Shown: one piece after another, positions 26,638-36,846 of the stretch | Position numbering within the stretch: the stretch's first letter is position 1 | Layout of the letters: each line of letters opens with the position of its first letter | Assembly: GCF_023520895.1 (NCBI RefSeq) | Contig: NZ_CP026029.1 | Coordinates: 2,170,001 to 2,234,000, forward strand | Source of the DNA: Paenibacillus sp. PK3_47 | GTDB taxonomy: Bacteria > Bacillota > Bacilli > Paenibacillales > Paenibacillaceae | Direction: 5' to 3' | DNA: 64,000 nucleotides | Notes under the pieces: generated by a model | Told to the model about the DNA's origin: nothing | The model's database searches: none | The model's input: the letters and a program-made list of their open reading frames with translations, nothing else | Program-made: the position numbers and the translations under genes

Positions 26638-29600
26638 ATGAAAATGTTCAAACAAAGAAGGTTTGTATTTCTTTCTGGAGCCGCGGCATTGGTATTGTTA
26701 ATAGTCTTGCTGGTCCAGCTCTTCAGTCCAAACGTTGAAGCATCAGATAACAATTATCCGATTCGCATTCTGGAGATCACAGACCCTACCAGTGCCAGCT
26801 TGGGAGCTGACGGCAGCGAACTGGACGAGCTCAAGCAGCTCTCCAACGTTACCGTAGATACGGTGACAATGAAGAAATTCGTCTCGCTTCGCGAAGATTG
26901 GGACGGCAAGTATGATGCCATTTATGTGGGACGGGGAAATTTCAATAAAGCGTTGATCGCCAGTAATTCGAGTACGAACGATTCTAATCGGGATAAGGCT
27001 CATAACACGCTTGCTGTTCAGAACGACATTACCAGTCTGAAAGCGAAGGAAATTATCGACTACTACATTAACAAAGGCCTGTATGTATTTTTCCAGGAAG
27101 AAACATTCTCCGCTCAGGCAAAAGATAATGCTCTCCAAGGGAAGCTGTACACCTCATTTAATGTTTACCGCACTGCTTCAGGCCAAAAAGCCAATGTGCT
27201 CTTTCTTACTGATAACAGCCGGAATAACCTGATATCCGTAATTAAAAACCGGACGTCACCTTATATTACCGGGCTTACACGGCGGCCGCAGCTCACCATT
27301 ACTAATAAATCTGAAATCAAAAGTTATCTCACTAATGCTGCTGAAACTTATCAACAGGGGGATTCCCTTATTTTTAAAATCAAACTCGGTAACGTGCCTA
27401 ATATTTCAGCCTCACCTGTCAAAGTACGCTTGTACATGAACGTAGATTCTTCAATTCCTATGACTGAGGATCATGTGGTTGCTTCTCTTGATATGAATTC
27501 TAACGAGGGAACGCTGCGCTATACACTGCCAGAGACTTACTCAGGACCACTGTACTGGAAGCTTGAGGTAACTGATACTTCAACCAATCTAAAAGCTTTC
27601 GACCGTGACGTTATCCGTTTCACCGGTGTAAGGCCTGAGATCAAGGTGCTCCAGGTCATGCCTTCAGGCCGTTCCGACAGCTCGCTCCTGAACAGTATCA
27701 ATATGAATCAGAGCTACCTGAACAACAGCAATTATCAGCTGTCTATTTCTACGATGAACATGGGGGATTTCAATACTTATATCAAGAACTCCAGCAGTCC
27801 GCAGCGCGGGCTTAACGGTGTATATGACATGATCGTCTTTGGCTTTCAGGACATGTATGACCGGGTGACTAGCCCTATGATTTCCAAAGAAGCCGCCCAG
27901 GCAGTTTTCGATTTTGCTAACTCAACCAAGCAAAGCATTATGCTTACACACGATACAATTTTTATTGATGACCCTAAAGATTCGAATTATTGGGGTGATT
28001 ACTTCCGCGAGCTTGTTGGACAGACATCAAGAACGTACCTGGGTGGGAATGCCGTAAATCCTTCATCTAAAGTTGTTCCCGTCAACAACGGCCTGCTGAC
28101 CCAGTACCCTTTTAATCTTAACAGTGCAGGCAGCGCCTCCTATCCGGTAGCCCAAACGCACGATCAATTCTTCATGCTGGATTTGGAGCGGGCCGATGTG
28201 GTGCCATGGTACAACATTAAGAGCGAATCGAACAAGACACAGCGGGATATCGATGACAGCTACAACCATTTCTATACTTATTCTGTCGGCAGCATTACTT
28301 TCTCCGGAACAGGTCACAGTAAAAAAGGGAATATCAACAGTGACATCCGATTCCCCGACTGGGAGCAGAAGCTGTTCGTCAATACGATGTACCGTGCTTT
28401 CGTCGGTGCCAACCATGCTCCGAAAATCACAGTGAATGCACCTGCCGAAGGCAGTATAATCCCATCCTATGCCAATGAAATTTTGGTCGACTTCAGTGCA
28501 AAGGATTTTGATTTGAACGACAATACCCTGTCGTCTTCTATTCGTTTTAAAACCGGAGGTAATTATATAAACGGTTTAGGTGTGGATAATATAAGTCTCA
28601 AATCGGGGCAAACTATCAGCCGTTCCTTTACCAATCCGCTTAACAAGGACGGAGATCTGCAGATCGAGATTAAGGTCTGGGATAGTCAGGGAGCGATGGC
28701 GACCGAAATCATCAATGTAAAGGTCAAAGAGGCGACAGCCAGCGTATTGGCTACGCGGTCGTTACCTGCAAGCCTTGTGAACAATGAAGTTATACGCGGA
28801 AAAGATGTCGCCGTAACATACACAGTTACACCACAGCCAATTCCGTTTGCCCAGGCGAACATTGCAGCAAATGTTGGAGACAGTCAGCTGATTTCCAATA
28901 TCAGCTTCATGGATAATGTTCCAGCTGGACTGGAAATTAAAGGGGCATCTACGCCGATTACAAGCACAGGATCAGCCGCTACCGGCTACAGCGTATCTAA
29001 GAAACTAGATGACATCCGCTATACTTTGCAATCTGGAGCAAACGGCGTTAAAACATTTGTACCAGATGCTGGCCAGGAGGTCACCTTTACCATTACAGTG
29101 TCTCCCCAAAAGGCCGGAAAATATTTATTCGGTACAGCTTCTTTACAATACGATGAGATTCATGCCGCAACTGAAGGTTCGTTACTTGGTGCCGTACGCG
29201 ATTATAACCTGGTGGTTGTCGGTCTCGAGAACACTGCCCAGTCCACAACGATTAGTAATCTTTCTATTAAAGGACGAGTAGCAATAAGCGGAAACGTCGA
29301 TTTCCGTAACATTGGCGGAGGCGCTGAAATTAACAACGGCGGTACCTCTTCCCAGGATGCTCTGGTCGTAGGCGGAGATTTGTACTACAACAACAATATT
29401 ACTATTAACGGTAATGCTGTGTACGGGGGCAATTATTATTACAACGGAAATGCCGATACCCAGTCTATTAGGGGAAAGGTATTGAAGGGCTCCCCTATCG
29501 ACTTCGCTTCACTGCGTGAGCGGATGACAAGTCTTTCTGCAAAATTGGCAACCTTGAATGATAATGGTTCTATGAAATCTGAATATGGCACAGTTACTCT

Positions 29601-31173
29601 GACAGGTACAAGCGATGCTAAGCTGTATGTATTCAGCGTTCCAGCGGATGTGATCTCTTCTGCGCACAGCTTGAATGTATCGGTACCTCAAGGGTCAACC
29701 GTTCTAGTCAACATTGGAAATAATGCCAATGGTACAGACGGCAGTAAATATGTCAAAATGGCCCTCAATACCAATCTTACCGGCGTGGAGGCTAATCACA
29801 TACTATATAACTTTCCAAGTGCAGAAACAGTTGATTTACGTAACACTCTAAACGGTACCTTCTTGGCACCACGCGCTACCGTCGGATTTGATAACGGGCA
29901 GCTGACCGGACAAGTTATTGCTGGCGCAGCTTCAAGAATGACAACATTATTTTACTCGCCGTTTAATGGAACGATTCCGCTGAATGAAGCACCTGTGCGG
30001 GGATCTGTGCTGTTTTCTCCTTTGCAATTAACGCTGAATGCAGTAATCAAGGTAGAGAGTATTACGCTCCCTAATACGGAGATTCTGTTGAATGACAAAC
30101 CATGGCCTATTACACCAGTGATTGGACCAGAGGACGCAACCAACAAAAAGCTAACCTGGAGCTCTGCCGATCCTCAAACTGTATATGTCGATCCTTCTAC
30201 CGGCAATGTAACAGGCAAGAAAGTGAGTTCCAATCCCGTTGAAATAACGGCAGCCGCTACTGATGGAAGCGGAGTAGTAGGAAAAGCCCTCGTTACCGTC
30301 AAAGACCGCACGCTGCGGATTGAAGGTAAAGACTCCGTCAAACCTAAGATTAATCTGGCACTGACCGCTATTTATGAAACCATTCTCGAGGACAACATCA
30401 CTTACCGTTGGGTGGTCAACGATAAGGAAGGGAAAGACGTCAGCAGTTATATTACAGCTACAGATCAGAACGCGACATTTAATGCTCCCTCATCTGGTGC
30501 TTACACAGTTACGGTCTATGTGTCCAGTGACAAAGTTAAAGATGTATTCGCCAGCAAGACTATTATTGTCGCTAACCCGCTCGAATCCCTTACGATTACA
30601 GGTAATGGAAACTCAATGCCGGTAAAAGGCTCTCTGGATCTTACGGCCAACCTTAAACCAGGCGACGCGGATGGTACCGATCTCGAATGGCTCTTCGTTA
30701 ATCCGGATGACAGCCAGTATGCCGAGCTAAGACCGGTTCCCGGAACAAACCAAGTCCAGATGATTGCCAAAGGCATTCCGGGCAAGACGATCCAGGTGAT
30801 TGTAAAAGACAAAATTACCGGAATTACCAGTCCGCCTTATTCAGTAAGCATTACCGGTCTTAACGGTTTAGAGTTCAGCAAGTTCAGACACACCATGTAT
30901 GTTGGGGACACCTTTAATCTGATGGATTTGTTATGGACGATTCCTCGCACCATTTCCTTGGAATCTATCCAGAATGATTTGACCTGGACCAGCGATAAAC
31001 CTAACGTTGCCTCCTTCGCCAATTCAAAACAAGGAGTCATTACAGGGAACAAGAAAGGCTCTGTCATTGTTACGGTCACTTATTCAATTCCTGGACTGGA
31101 TCCTGTGACTGCAACCATTGAAGTGGTAGTCGAGAACCGCCAGTCTAACCTCAATGAAGGAGACCGTTACTAA
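26638..31173 (+). CDS. 1511-residue surface protein: DUF5057-type region, choice-of-anchor-A domain, Big domains
   Basis: N-terminal signal/anchor helix (about 8-30), then a 650-residue region opening YPIRILEITDP that I take to be the DUF5057 type (moderate). A bacterial repeat-like module follows (about 697-863), then a choice-of-anchor-A-like domain (about 870-1115: ALVVGGDLYYNNN, IDFASLRERM, LYNFPSAE, NGTFLAPRA), and three or four Ig-like modules, at least two Big_2 (TWSSADPQTVYVDPSTGNV and TWTSDKPNVASF). There is no LPXTG or SLH at the C-terminus, so attachment is probably by the uncleaved N-terminal helix, or it is released. The ATG at 26638 is 8 bases after ggggag; upstream in-frame starts fit worse. 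Its place between the pilus operon and the minor pseudopilins suggests an adhesin that works with the pilus (inference). Confidence 0.75.
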   Translation: MKMFKQRRFVFLSGAAALVLLIVLLVQLFSPNVEASDNNYPIRILEITDPTSASLGADGSELDELKQLSNVTVDTVTMKKFVSLREDWDGKYDAIYVGRGNFNKALIASNSSTNDSNRDKAHNTLAVQNDITSLKAKEIIDYYINKGLYVFFQEETFSAQAKDNALQGKLYTSFNVYRTASGQKANVLFLTDNSRNNLISVIKNRTSPYITGLTRRPQLTITNKSEIKSYLTNAAETYQQGDSLIFKIKLGNVPNISASPVKVRLYMNVDSSIPMTEDHVVASLDMNSNEGTLRYTLPETYSGPLYWKLEVTDTSTNLKAFDRDVIRFTGVRPEIKVLQVMPSGRSDSSLLNSINMNQSYLNNSNYQLSISTMNMGDFNTYIKNSSSPQRGLNGVYDMIVFGFQDMYDRVTSPMISKEAAQAVFDFANSTKQSIMLTHDTIFIDDPKDSNYWGDYFRELVGQTSRTYLGGNAVNPSSKVVPVNNGLLTQYPFNLNSAGSASYPVAQTHDQFFMLDLERADVVPWYNIKSESNKTQRDIDDSYNHFYTYSVGSITFSGTGHSKKGNINSDIRFPDWEQKLFVNTMYRAFVGANHAPKITVNAPAEGSIIPSYANEILVDFSAKDFDLNDNTLSSSIRFKTGGNYINGLGVDNISLKSGQTISRSFTNPLNKDGDLQIEIKVWDSQGAMATEIINVKVKEATASVLATRSLPASLVNNEVIRGKDVAVTYTVTPQPIPFAQANIAANVGDSQLISNISFMDNVPAGLEIKGASTPITSTGSAATGYSVSKKLDDIRYTLQSGANGVKTFVPDAGQEVTFTITVSPQKAGKYLFGTASLQYDEIHAATEGSLLGAVRDYNLVVVGLENTAQSTTISNLSIKGRVAISGNVDFRNIGGGAEINNGGTSSQDALVVGGDLYYNNNITINGNAVYGGNYYYNGNADTQSIRGKVLKGSPIDFASLRERMTSLSAKLATLNDNGSMKSEYGTVTLTGTSDAKLYVFSVPADVISSAHSLNVSVPQGSTVLVNIGNNANGTDGSKYVKMALNTNLTGVEANHILYNFPSAETVDLRNTLNGTFLAPRATVGFDNGQLTGQVIAGAASRMTTLFYSPFNGTIPLNEAPVRGSVLFSPLQLTLNAVIKVESITLPNTEILLNDKPWPITPVIGPEDATNKKLTWSSADPQTVYVDPSTGNVTGKKVSSNPVEITAAATDGSGVVGKALVTVKDRTLRIEGKDSVKPKINLALTAIYETILEDNITYRWVVNDKEGKDVSSYITATDQNATFNAPSSGAYTVTVYVSSDKVKDVFASKTIIVANPLESLTITGNGNSMPVKGSLDLTANLKPGDADGTDLEWLFVNPDDSQYAELRPVPGTNQVQMIAKGIPGKTIQVIVKDKITGITSPPYSVSITGLNGLEFSKFRHTMYVGDTFNLMDLLWTIPRTISLESIQNDLTWTSDKPNVASFANSKQGVITGNKKGSVIVTVTYSIPGLDPVTATIEVVVENRQSNLNEGDRY

Positions 31174-31201
31174 TAAAACTGCTGAATCCTTCTAACAAGA
31201 A

Positions 31202-31255
31202 AAAGGCTTTCCTGGACTCCTCTCTTTGCGGTCTGTCCAGGAAAGCCTTATTTTT
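31202..31255. terminator. Bidirectional terminator between converging genes
   Basis: Arms AAGGCTTTCCTGGAC / GTCCAGGAAAGCCTT (31203-31217 with 31235-31249) with T-rich tails on both strands. Confidence 0.85.
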
Positions 31256-31275
31256 CAGCTGATTCTAACTTCTAT

Positions 31276-33138
31276 TTAATCTATACCAGTAGATTGACGC
31301 GGGGTATTAACCAGCCTCATGGGGCTTACAGAGATGTTAACCTTACGAACCCGCGGTAGACTCGACTGTTGATCAGTGTATACATTATGATTATAGATTA
31401 CTCGAAAACGTTCCCGTGCTCTTGGGTCAGTAACTTGCGGATCGGAGATGATCAGTTCATCTCCGATTACCGCGCCTGAAGGCTCATCTGCATTTCCCAA
31501 TACTGCATTTACCGTCAAATCTCCCTTGGAGAAAAACCCGCCCTTCAGCCAAAAGATCGAGCCGACCCCATAAAGATTCGCTACATCATCCGTATAAAAA
31601 AAGGCGTTCATTTCTGCCGGATCGGTATTAGTAAAAGCGTCAATCCGGTTTACCAGCACCGGCCCCTTAGAAATTAGAACCAACTCTTTTTGATTAGCTC
31701 CTGTACCTAATCCGCTTATGACTGCATCCTCCACCGTGGTGCTTCCCAGCACGAACATCGTTGAATCAAAAGATACATTGCCTTTAATCGTGACATCACC
31801 GGTGACCAGTATATTCGCCTTAATAGGGACAAATTCGGCTCTGTTATTAATAATGTTCAAGTTTCCATCTATAACCAGCCATTTGGGCAGGCTACCTCTC
31901 TTGGCAGTTTCAATGAAAGTCAAACCATAATAATCGCTTCCGTCAATTGTCAAATTGCCGTCAACCCGGTGAGATTGATTCATATCCATGAAGTAACGAT
32001 GGTAGTCCAAGAGCTCACTGTTATACTGGTCAAGTCTTGCCTGATATGCTGCATCGCTTTCCTCGTCGTTCTGTTCAGGTTTTACCGGAGGGGAGGTTAC
32101 CGGTCTGGCTGCAATGAGACTGCCTGTACGCAGCCATTCCGACAGTTCGCCTTTACTTTTACCGCCTAGGCGCTCCCGAAGCTGCTCTGCCGCAATATCA
32201 TTAGCTGGTGAGGTAGCTTCGACCAGCTTATCGATAAACGATTCTTCCACATTAATCTGGACGAACTTTTTCTGATCCTTAATATTAATTTTATCCAGAT
32301 TTATATCCAAAATATTTTTTACTGTTTGACTCATATCCGGGCTGTCAGCAAGAATTTTGGCCTCTCCCCCGTTTCCGGACGGGTCATATACATGATATTC
32401 AATATTTTTGAGCGATTGTACAAATACTTCACCGGAATTTGCAGTGTCAGCACCATTAGGCTGTATCTGGGGGAACATTGTTACCTTCGTGAGACTTGAA
32501 TCTCCAAGGTACGTATATTGGGCCCTATTGGAAACAATCAGCTTGTTGCCTGCGTATATATTACCTTTGAGCACCGGTGCCCCATTCAGGTAGACATTCT
32601 GCTCAGAGCCGAAGGCATATTTCAGAAAGTCCGGGTAACTGTCGACGGTAATCCGCTGCTGCAGCGTACGTTGAACTCCGTTTACCAATGCTGAGGCTTC
32701 TACATCAATATAATATTCTCTCAGCTGCCCAACAAGTTTTTTATTTTTGTATTCAATATAGTCAATCGTACCGCTGTTACCGGCACCAAATTCTGTAGAT
32801 ACATTCAGCCCCTCCTTATCCAGCCCGCGCAAAACATCCTCAAGCTTGTCCGGATTAATATCCGTCATCTTCGCTAGCCGGGCTTGAATGTAAGCTGTGG
32901 CCTCATCCAATCCTTTTTGCGCCAAATGCAGACTCTGGACATCATTTTCTCTGGTCTCCGTCCGGACCGCTCCGCCAACTGTGGCACTAAGAACGCCCAT
33001 CCCGAGGATGGTTAGCAGCAATACGATGAACATGACCAGCACCAGGGCAGAACCTTCCTCTGAGCGTAACTGCCGGCTTGATCCCCCGGCCCCAATATCC
33101 TCCGTACGCTTCTTAGAATCCAAATTGGCTATCCACAC
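31276..33138 (-). CDS. Large PilX-type pseudopilin-like protein
   Basis: Protein of 620 residues. After a charged 30-residue head comes GSALVLVMFIVLLLTILGMG, the PilX N-terminal helix, which lacks the FTLIE cleavage motif. An extended region to 400 follows, then a Gly/Asn-rich segment (about 385-560: VDGNLTIDG, IDGNLNIINN, TGDVTIKGNVSF) that reads like a beta-solenoid. That segment recalls the anchor-A domain of the facing giant protein. The start GTG at 33138 follows aggagg by 11 bases and overlaps the upstream gene by 26. It is far longer than ordinary PilX proteins (about 200 residues), so it could carry a pilus-tip or adhesin domain. Confidence 0.7.
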   Translation of the reverse strand: MWIANLDSKKRTEDIGAGGSSRQLRSEEGSALVLVMFIVLLLTILGMGVLSATVGGAVRTETRENDVQSLHLAQKGLDEATAYIQARLAKMTDINPDKLEDVLRGLDKEGLNVSTEFGAGNSGTIDYIEYKNKKLVGQLREYYIDVEASALVNGVQRTLQQRITVDSYPDFLKYAFGSEQNVYLNGAPVLKGNIYAGNKLIVSNRAQYTYLGDSSLTKVTMFPQIQPNGADTANSGEVFVQSLKNIEYHVYDPSGNGGEAKILADSPDMSQTVKNILDINLDKINIKDQKKFVQINVEESFIDKLVEATSPANDIAAEQLRERLGGKSKGELSEWLRTGSLIAARPVTSPPVKPEQNDEESDAAYQARLDQYNSELLDYHRYFMDMNQSHRVDGNLTIDGSDYYGLTFIETAKRGSLPKWLVIDGNLNIINNRAEFVPIKANILVTGDVTIKGNVSFDSTMFVLGSTTVEDAVISGLGTGANQKELVLISKGPVLVNRIDAFTNTDPAEMNAFFYTDDVANLYGVGSIFWLKGGFFSKGDLTVNAVLGNADEPSGAVIGDELIISDPQVTDPRARERFRVIYNHNVYTDQQSSLPRVRKVNISVSPMRLVNTPRQSTGID

Positions 33139-33640
33139 TTAGCTTTTCCTCCTCCGATACTCCACCCCGGTGGTTTAACTCAAGCTGAATTTCCACCAAT
33201 CCTGATTCATACAACGTATTCAGATTCGGTGTATCTTCATCTACTTTTTTGACGGTTATAGTTGAGCCATTTAAAGCGGAATCCAACTGAAGCGCCGCTG
33301 TACTTCCCGGGCCGATCCGCCTGTCACCGATTACGATATCGCTGCCTTCCACTTGAATCTGCACCGGGTCACTGTCTGATCTTTGCAGCATAATTCCTGA
33401 ATTCGTATTACGGATCTCCTCAGGGCCGTACGTATACAGCTCCGTTATAATTGAAGACATTACAAGATCAGCCTCGTCGCGCAGCTTATTTTCGACCGTG
33501 ATTTTTTGATAGCTTTTAAAACCGAACATGGTGACCGATCCGATAATACCGGCCACAATCGCAAAAAGGCTGATAGCGGCGATTAATTCGATTAGGGTGA
33601 AACCGTGCTGCCGTGCTGCTGCTTTAGCGAATTTCTTCAT
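33113..33640 (-). CDS. Minor pseudopilin (PulJ/GspJ-like)
   Basis: Prepilin-like protein of 175 residues: short basic leader ending in Gly13, then FTLIELIAAISLFAIVAGIIG with Glu at +5. The C-terminal domain is mixed beta. It overlaps both neighbours (17 and 26 bases), so the three genes are translated as a unit. Such minor pilins start pilus assembly or decorate the tip. Confidence 0.75.
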   Translation of the reverse strand: MKKFAKAAARQHGFTLIELIAAISLFAIVAGIIGSVTMFGFKSYQKITVENKLRDEADLVMSSIITELYTYGPEEIRNTNSGIMLQRSDSDPVQIQVEGSDIVIGDRRIGPGSTAALQLDSALNGSTITVKKVDEDTPNLNTLYESGLVEIQLELNHRGGVSEEEKLSVDSQFGF

Positions 33641-34196
33641 TGCTGATATATCCCTCCACCTCTACCGGTGCGGACTGGCCACCCTCTGTTTTCCGTGTAA
33701 CAACCACCTTGACCGGAATCAGATATTCACTAATATCCTTTTTATCCACCCCGTTAACTGCCTCGTCTTCTGATTCTGGTTCTTTTAATAGTTCTTCTTG
33801 AAACACGACATTGATGCTGTAATCAATTCCGTTTACTGTCGGGTTCAGCACATGGGCCAAAGCCTTCGTATCAAAAGACTGCTGATATGCAATCCCTTCG
33901 GCCGTACCATCACCACACGCATCAATCAGGCATTTATCAGCAGAAAGTTTATATTTGTCAAAGAACTTCTGCATCTTCTCAAAATCCTGCTTCTCCATAT
34001 AAAAAAGCGCGTTCCGCGCCAGATTGACCATAATCGTCTTGTTCTGGTTCGACTTGGAGTAGGAGAGGGCGTTGGTAAAATACGATGTCAGCACCAGCGA
34101 TACAATCGACAGAATGACGATAGCCGCCAGCACCTCGATCAAAGTAAAACCCTGCTCCTTGTTCCGTATCGTTCTCCATTTATCTTTTAAAAGCAT
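33624..34196 (-). CDS. Minor pseudopilin (PilV/GspI-like)
   Basis: Prepilin-like protein of 190 residues with leader ending Gly17 and FTLIEVLAAIVILSIVSLVL, Glu at +5. Two cysteines (KCLIDACGDG) may form a disulfide loop. The ATG at 34196 lies 8 bases after aaggag. First gene of the three-gene minor pilin set; its products are presumably processed by PilD of the main pilus operon 13 kb away. Confidence 0.75.
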   Translation of the reverse strand: MLLKDKWRTIRNKEQGFTLIEVLAAIVILSIVSLVLTSYFTNALSYSKSNQNKTIMVNLARNALFYMEKQDFEKMQKFFDKYKLSADKCLIDACGDGTAEGIAYQQSFDTKALAHVLNPTVNGIDYSINVVFQEELLKEPESEDEAVNGVDKKDISEYLIPVKVVVTRKTEGGQSAPVEVEGYISNEEIR

Positions 34197-34381
34197 CCGG
34201 TCTGCTCCTTATCCCAGTATTACCTGTCTTGAGTCCTATTTCTTGACACTCTCTGAATCTTTCTTCCTACTTTCCATTATATTCTTAGAGCTGCCGCCCC
34301 AGCAATCTATTAATCACATTCTTCTATACTATATATCGGTTAGCGGCTGTGCTATTATTTGGCTAAAAGGAGGAGAAAGAG

Positions 34382-35167
34382 ATGGCTTTAATCGAATGCA
34401 AATTTTATTCTGATGTGCTGGGGCTGAGTACCTCCATGACGGTTATTCTGCCGCAGCAGACAACTACACAAATCGGGCTTAACAATGTCGCAAAAGGAGG
34501 GCTTCACCCGACACTCTATCTGCTGCACGGTTTATCTGATGATGATTCGATCTGGCTGCGCCGGACCTCTATTGAACGTTATGTAGCTGAGATGGGGATT
34601 GCCGTTGTCATGCCGCAGGTGCACCGCAGCTTTTATACCGATATGGCTTCCGGGGGCAAGTACTGGACGTTCATCAGCGAAGAGCTGCCGGCGTTGGCAC
34701 GCTCCTTTTTCCCGCTGTCAGCTAGGCGCGAAGATAATTTCGTAGCTGGACTCTCGATGGGCGGTTACGGGGCAGTGAAGCTGGGACTGCGCAAGCCGGA
34801 GGCTTGGGCTGCTGCAGCGAGTCTGTCGGGGGCACTGGATATGGCGAACCACACCATGAACTGGGAAGATCCTTCGAAGAAATCACAGGAATATATCCGG
34901 ATTTTTGGGCAGGAGGATATCGCGGGTACGCCGGATGACCTGTTGTGGCTGCTGGGAGAAGCGGACCGTTCAGAAGGACCCAAACCGCTCCTCTATCAGT
35001 GCTGCGGCACAGAAGACTTCCTGTACAAAGACAATCAGACCTTCCGTGAAGCCTGCGCCAAGACCAGCCTGTCCCTCACCTATGAGGAAGGCCCCGGGGC
35101 ACATGAGTGGGGATATTGGGATACTAAAATTCAGGATGTACTGGCCTGGCTGCCGCTTGGAAAATAG
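34382..35167 (+). CDS. Esterase D / FrmB-type alpha/beta hydrolase
   Basis: Cytoplasmic hydrolase of 261 residues. The nucleophile serine is in GLSMGGYG (about 124), the acid probably the Asp in CGTEDFLY (about 215) and the base the His in GAHEWGYWD (about 241); [10 protein letters not shown] supplies the oxyanion region. The family includes S-formylglutathione hydrolases and acetylesterases that release acyl groups from sugars. The substrate is unknown. The ATG at 34382 follows aaaggagg. Single gene between terminators. Confidence 0.85.
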   Translation: MALIECKFYSDVLGLSTSMTVILPQQTTTQIGLNNVAKGGLHPTLYLLHGLSDDDSIWLRRTSIERYVAEMGIAVVMPQVHRSFYTDMASGGKYWTFISEELPALARSFFPLSARREDNFVAGLSMGGYGAVKLGLRKPEAWAAAASLSGALDMANHTMNWEDPSKKSQEYIRIFGQEDIAGTPDDLLWLLGEADRSEGPKPLLYQCCGTEDFLYKDNQTFREACAKTSLSLTYEEGPGAHEWGYWDTKIQDVLAWLPLGK

Positions 35168-35233
35168 TTAATTTTTATTTAAAACGTTCACATTTATCAT
35201 GCATTGCACACTTTGAGTGAAACAACATATGCC

Positions 35234-35282
35234 AAAAAACTGTCCTCCCCGCATCCCAGGATACGGTGGAGGACAGTTTTTT
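35234..35282. terminator. Bidirectional terminator between esterase and argH
   Basis: Long stem AAAAAACTGTCCTCC / GGAGGACAGTTTTTT (35234-35248 with 35267-35281), with T-runs on both strands. Confidence 0.9.
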
Positions 35283-35307
35283 ATGAGACCGCACTTATGA
35301 ATGACCG

Positions 35308-36723
35308 CTACTCTAATGCGTTTGCGTGCTGCACGACCCATTGATTAGCTTCAGCCAGGGCAGCATCAGCCCGCTCAATCGCCGCTTTTACCTGAACGGT
35401 TGCCGTACCACCGTAGACATTACGCGCATCCACTACAGCCTCAGGCTGCAGAACGGCATAAATCTGGTCGTCGAACAGCGGTGAGAACTGCTTGAACTCA
35501 TCCAGTGTCAGATCCAGCAGGAATTTGCCTTCGTTAATGCAGTACAGTACGGTTTTGCCGATCACTTCATGCGCCTGGCGGAAAGGCAGACCTTTGCCTA
35601 CCAGAAAATCGGCGATATCGGTAGCGTTGGAGAAATCCGTATTGACCGCTTCGCGCATCCGGCCCTTGTTCACCTTCATGGTGGAGATCATTGGCGCGAA
35701 CAGCTGCAGTGCACCAGTCAGTGTAGCTACCGTATCGAACATGCCCTCTTTGTCTTCCTGCATATCCTTGTTATAGGCCAGCGGCAGTGATTTGAGCACA
35801 GTCAGGAGGCCAATCAGGTTGCCGTAGACACGGCCTGTTTTGCCGCGTACCAGCTCCGGAACATCCGGGTTCTTCTTCTGCGGCATAATGCTGCTGCCGG
35901 TGCAGAAGGCATCATCCAGCTCTACAAAGCTGAATTCTGTGCTGCTCCACAGCACCAGCTCTTCACTTAGACGGGACAGGTGGGTCATAATCAGCGAGGC
36001 ATTGGCCAGGAACTCAACGATAAAGTCACGGTCGCTGACAGCATCCAGGCTGTTCTCGTATACACTGTCAAAACCAAGCTGTTCCGCGACAAAATGGCGG
36101 TCAATCGGGAATGTCGTTCCCGCCAGCGCCCCTGCGCCCAGCGGCAGTACGTTGATCCGCTTGTAGCTGTCGGTCAGACGCTCCGCATCGCGGCGGAACA
36201 TGGACACATAAGCCAGCAAATGATGAGCGAACAGAATCGGCTGTGCACGCTGCAAATGCGTGTAGCCTGGCACAATGGTCTCCACATTGTCTTTGGCCTG
36301 CCCGATCAGCGCTCCCTGCAGCTCATGCAGCAGCCCGACCAGCTCTACTACCCGGTTGCGCAGATACAGGTGCATGTCAGTCGCCACCTGATCATTCCGG
36401 CTGCGTCCCGTATGCAGCTTGCCGCCTACCGGTCCAATCTCTTCGATCAGATTTTTTTCAATATTCATATGAATGTCTTCGTCAGCTACCGAGAACACAA
36501 CCTCGCCCGCACGGACCTTCTCCAGCACCTTGTTCAGTCCGGCCTTGATCGTCTCCACATCTTCCTGCGGCAGAATTCCGCATTTGCCGAGCATGGTCAC
36601 ATGCGCCAGACTGCCCTGCACATCCTCTTCCGCCAGTGCCTTATCAAATTCAATAGAAGCTGTGTACTCCTCGACCAGCTTGTTGGTTCCTTTGGTGAAC
36701 CTTCCGCCCCAAAGCTTGCTCAC
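35308..36723 (-). CDS. argH: Argininosuccinate lyase
   Basis: Cytoplasmic enzyme of 471 residues splitting argininosuccinate into arginine and fumarate, the last step of arginine synthesis. The fumarase-superfamily signature [12 protein letters not shown] lies near residue 280 and the catalytic-region motif TGRSRNDQ near 110. The start is GTG at 36723, 9 bases after agaggagg. It follows argG in an operon; the 123-base gap between them holds an imperfect hairpin. Confidence 0.95.
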   Translation of the reverse strand: MSKLWGGRFTKGTNKLVEEYTASIEFDKALAEEDVQGSLAHVTMLGKCGILPQEDVETIKAGLNKVLEKVRAGEVVFSVADEDIHMNIEKNLIEEIGPVGGKLHTGRSRNDQVATDMHLYLRNRVVELVGLLHELQGALIGQAKDNVETIVPGYTHLQRAQPILFAHHLLAYVSMFRRDAERLTDSYKRINVLPLGAGALAGTTFPIDRHFVAEQLGFDSVYENSLDAVSDRDFIVEFLANASLIMTHLSRLSEELVLWSSTEFSFVELDDAFCTGSSIMPQKKNPDVPELVRGKTGRVYGNLIGLLTVLKSLPLAYNKDMQEDKEGMFDTVATLTGALQLFAPMISTMKVNKGRMREAVNTDFSNATDIADFLVGKGLPFRQAHEVIGKTVLYCINEGKFLLDLTLDEFKQFSPLFDDQIYAVLQPEAVVDARNVYGGTATVQVKAAIERADAALAEANQWVVQHANALE

Positions 36724-36754
36724 TAGATGTATCCTCCTCTGAAGGACGCCAGAG

Positions 36755-36785
36755 GGCCGCTCCTGTCCAGACGGGAGGAACGGCC
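36755..36785 (-). other. Hairpin in the argG-argH gap
   Basis: Arms GGCCGCTCCT / AGGAACGGCC pair with one mismatch and have no T-run, so a transcript-processing or stability element is more likely than a terminator. A second short dyad AACCGC/GCGGTT lies at about 36825-36839, next to the argG stop. Confidence 0.4.
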
Positions 36786-36846
36786 TTCGGATGTCCGTTT
36801 ATATGGTATGCTTTATGGTTATACAACCGCCGAGCGGTTAAAGCTT

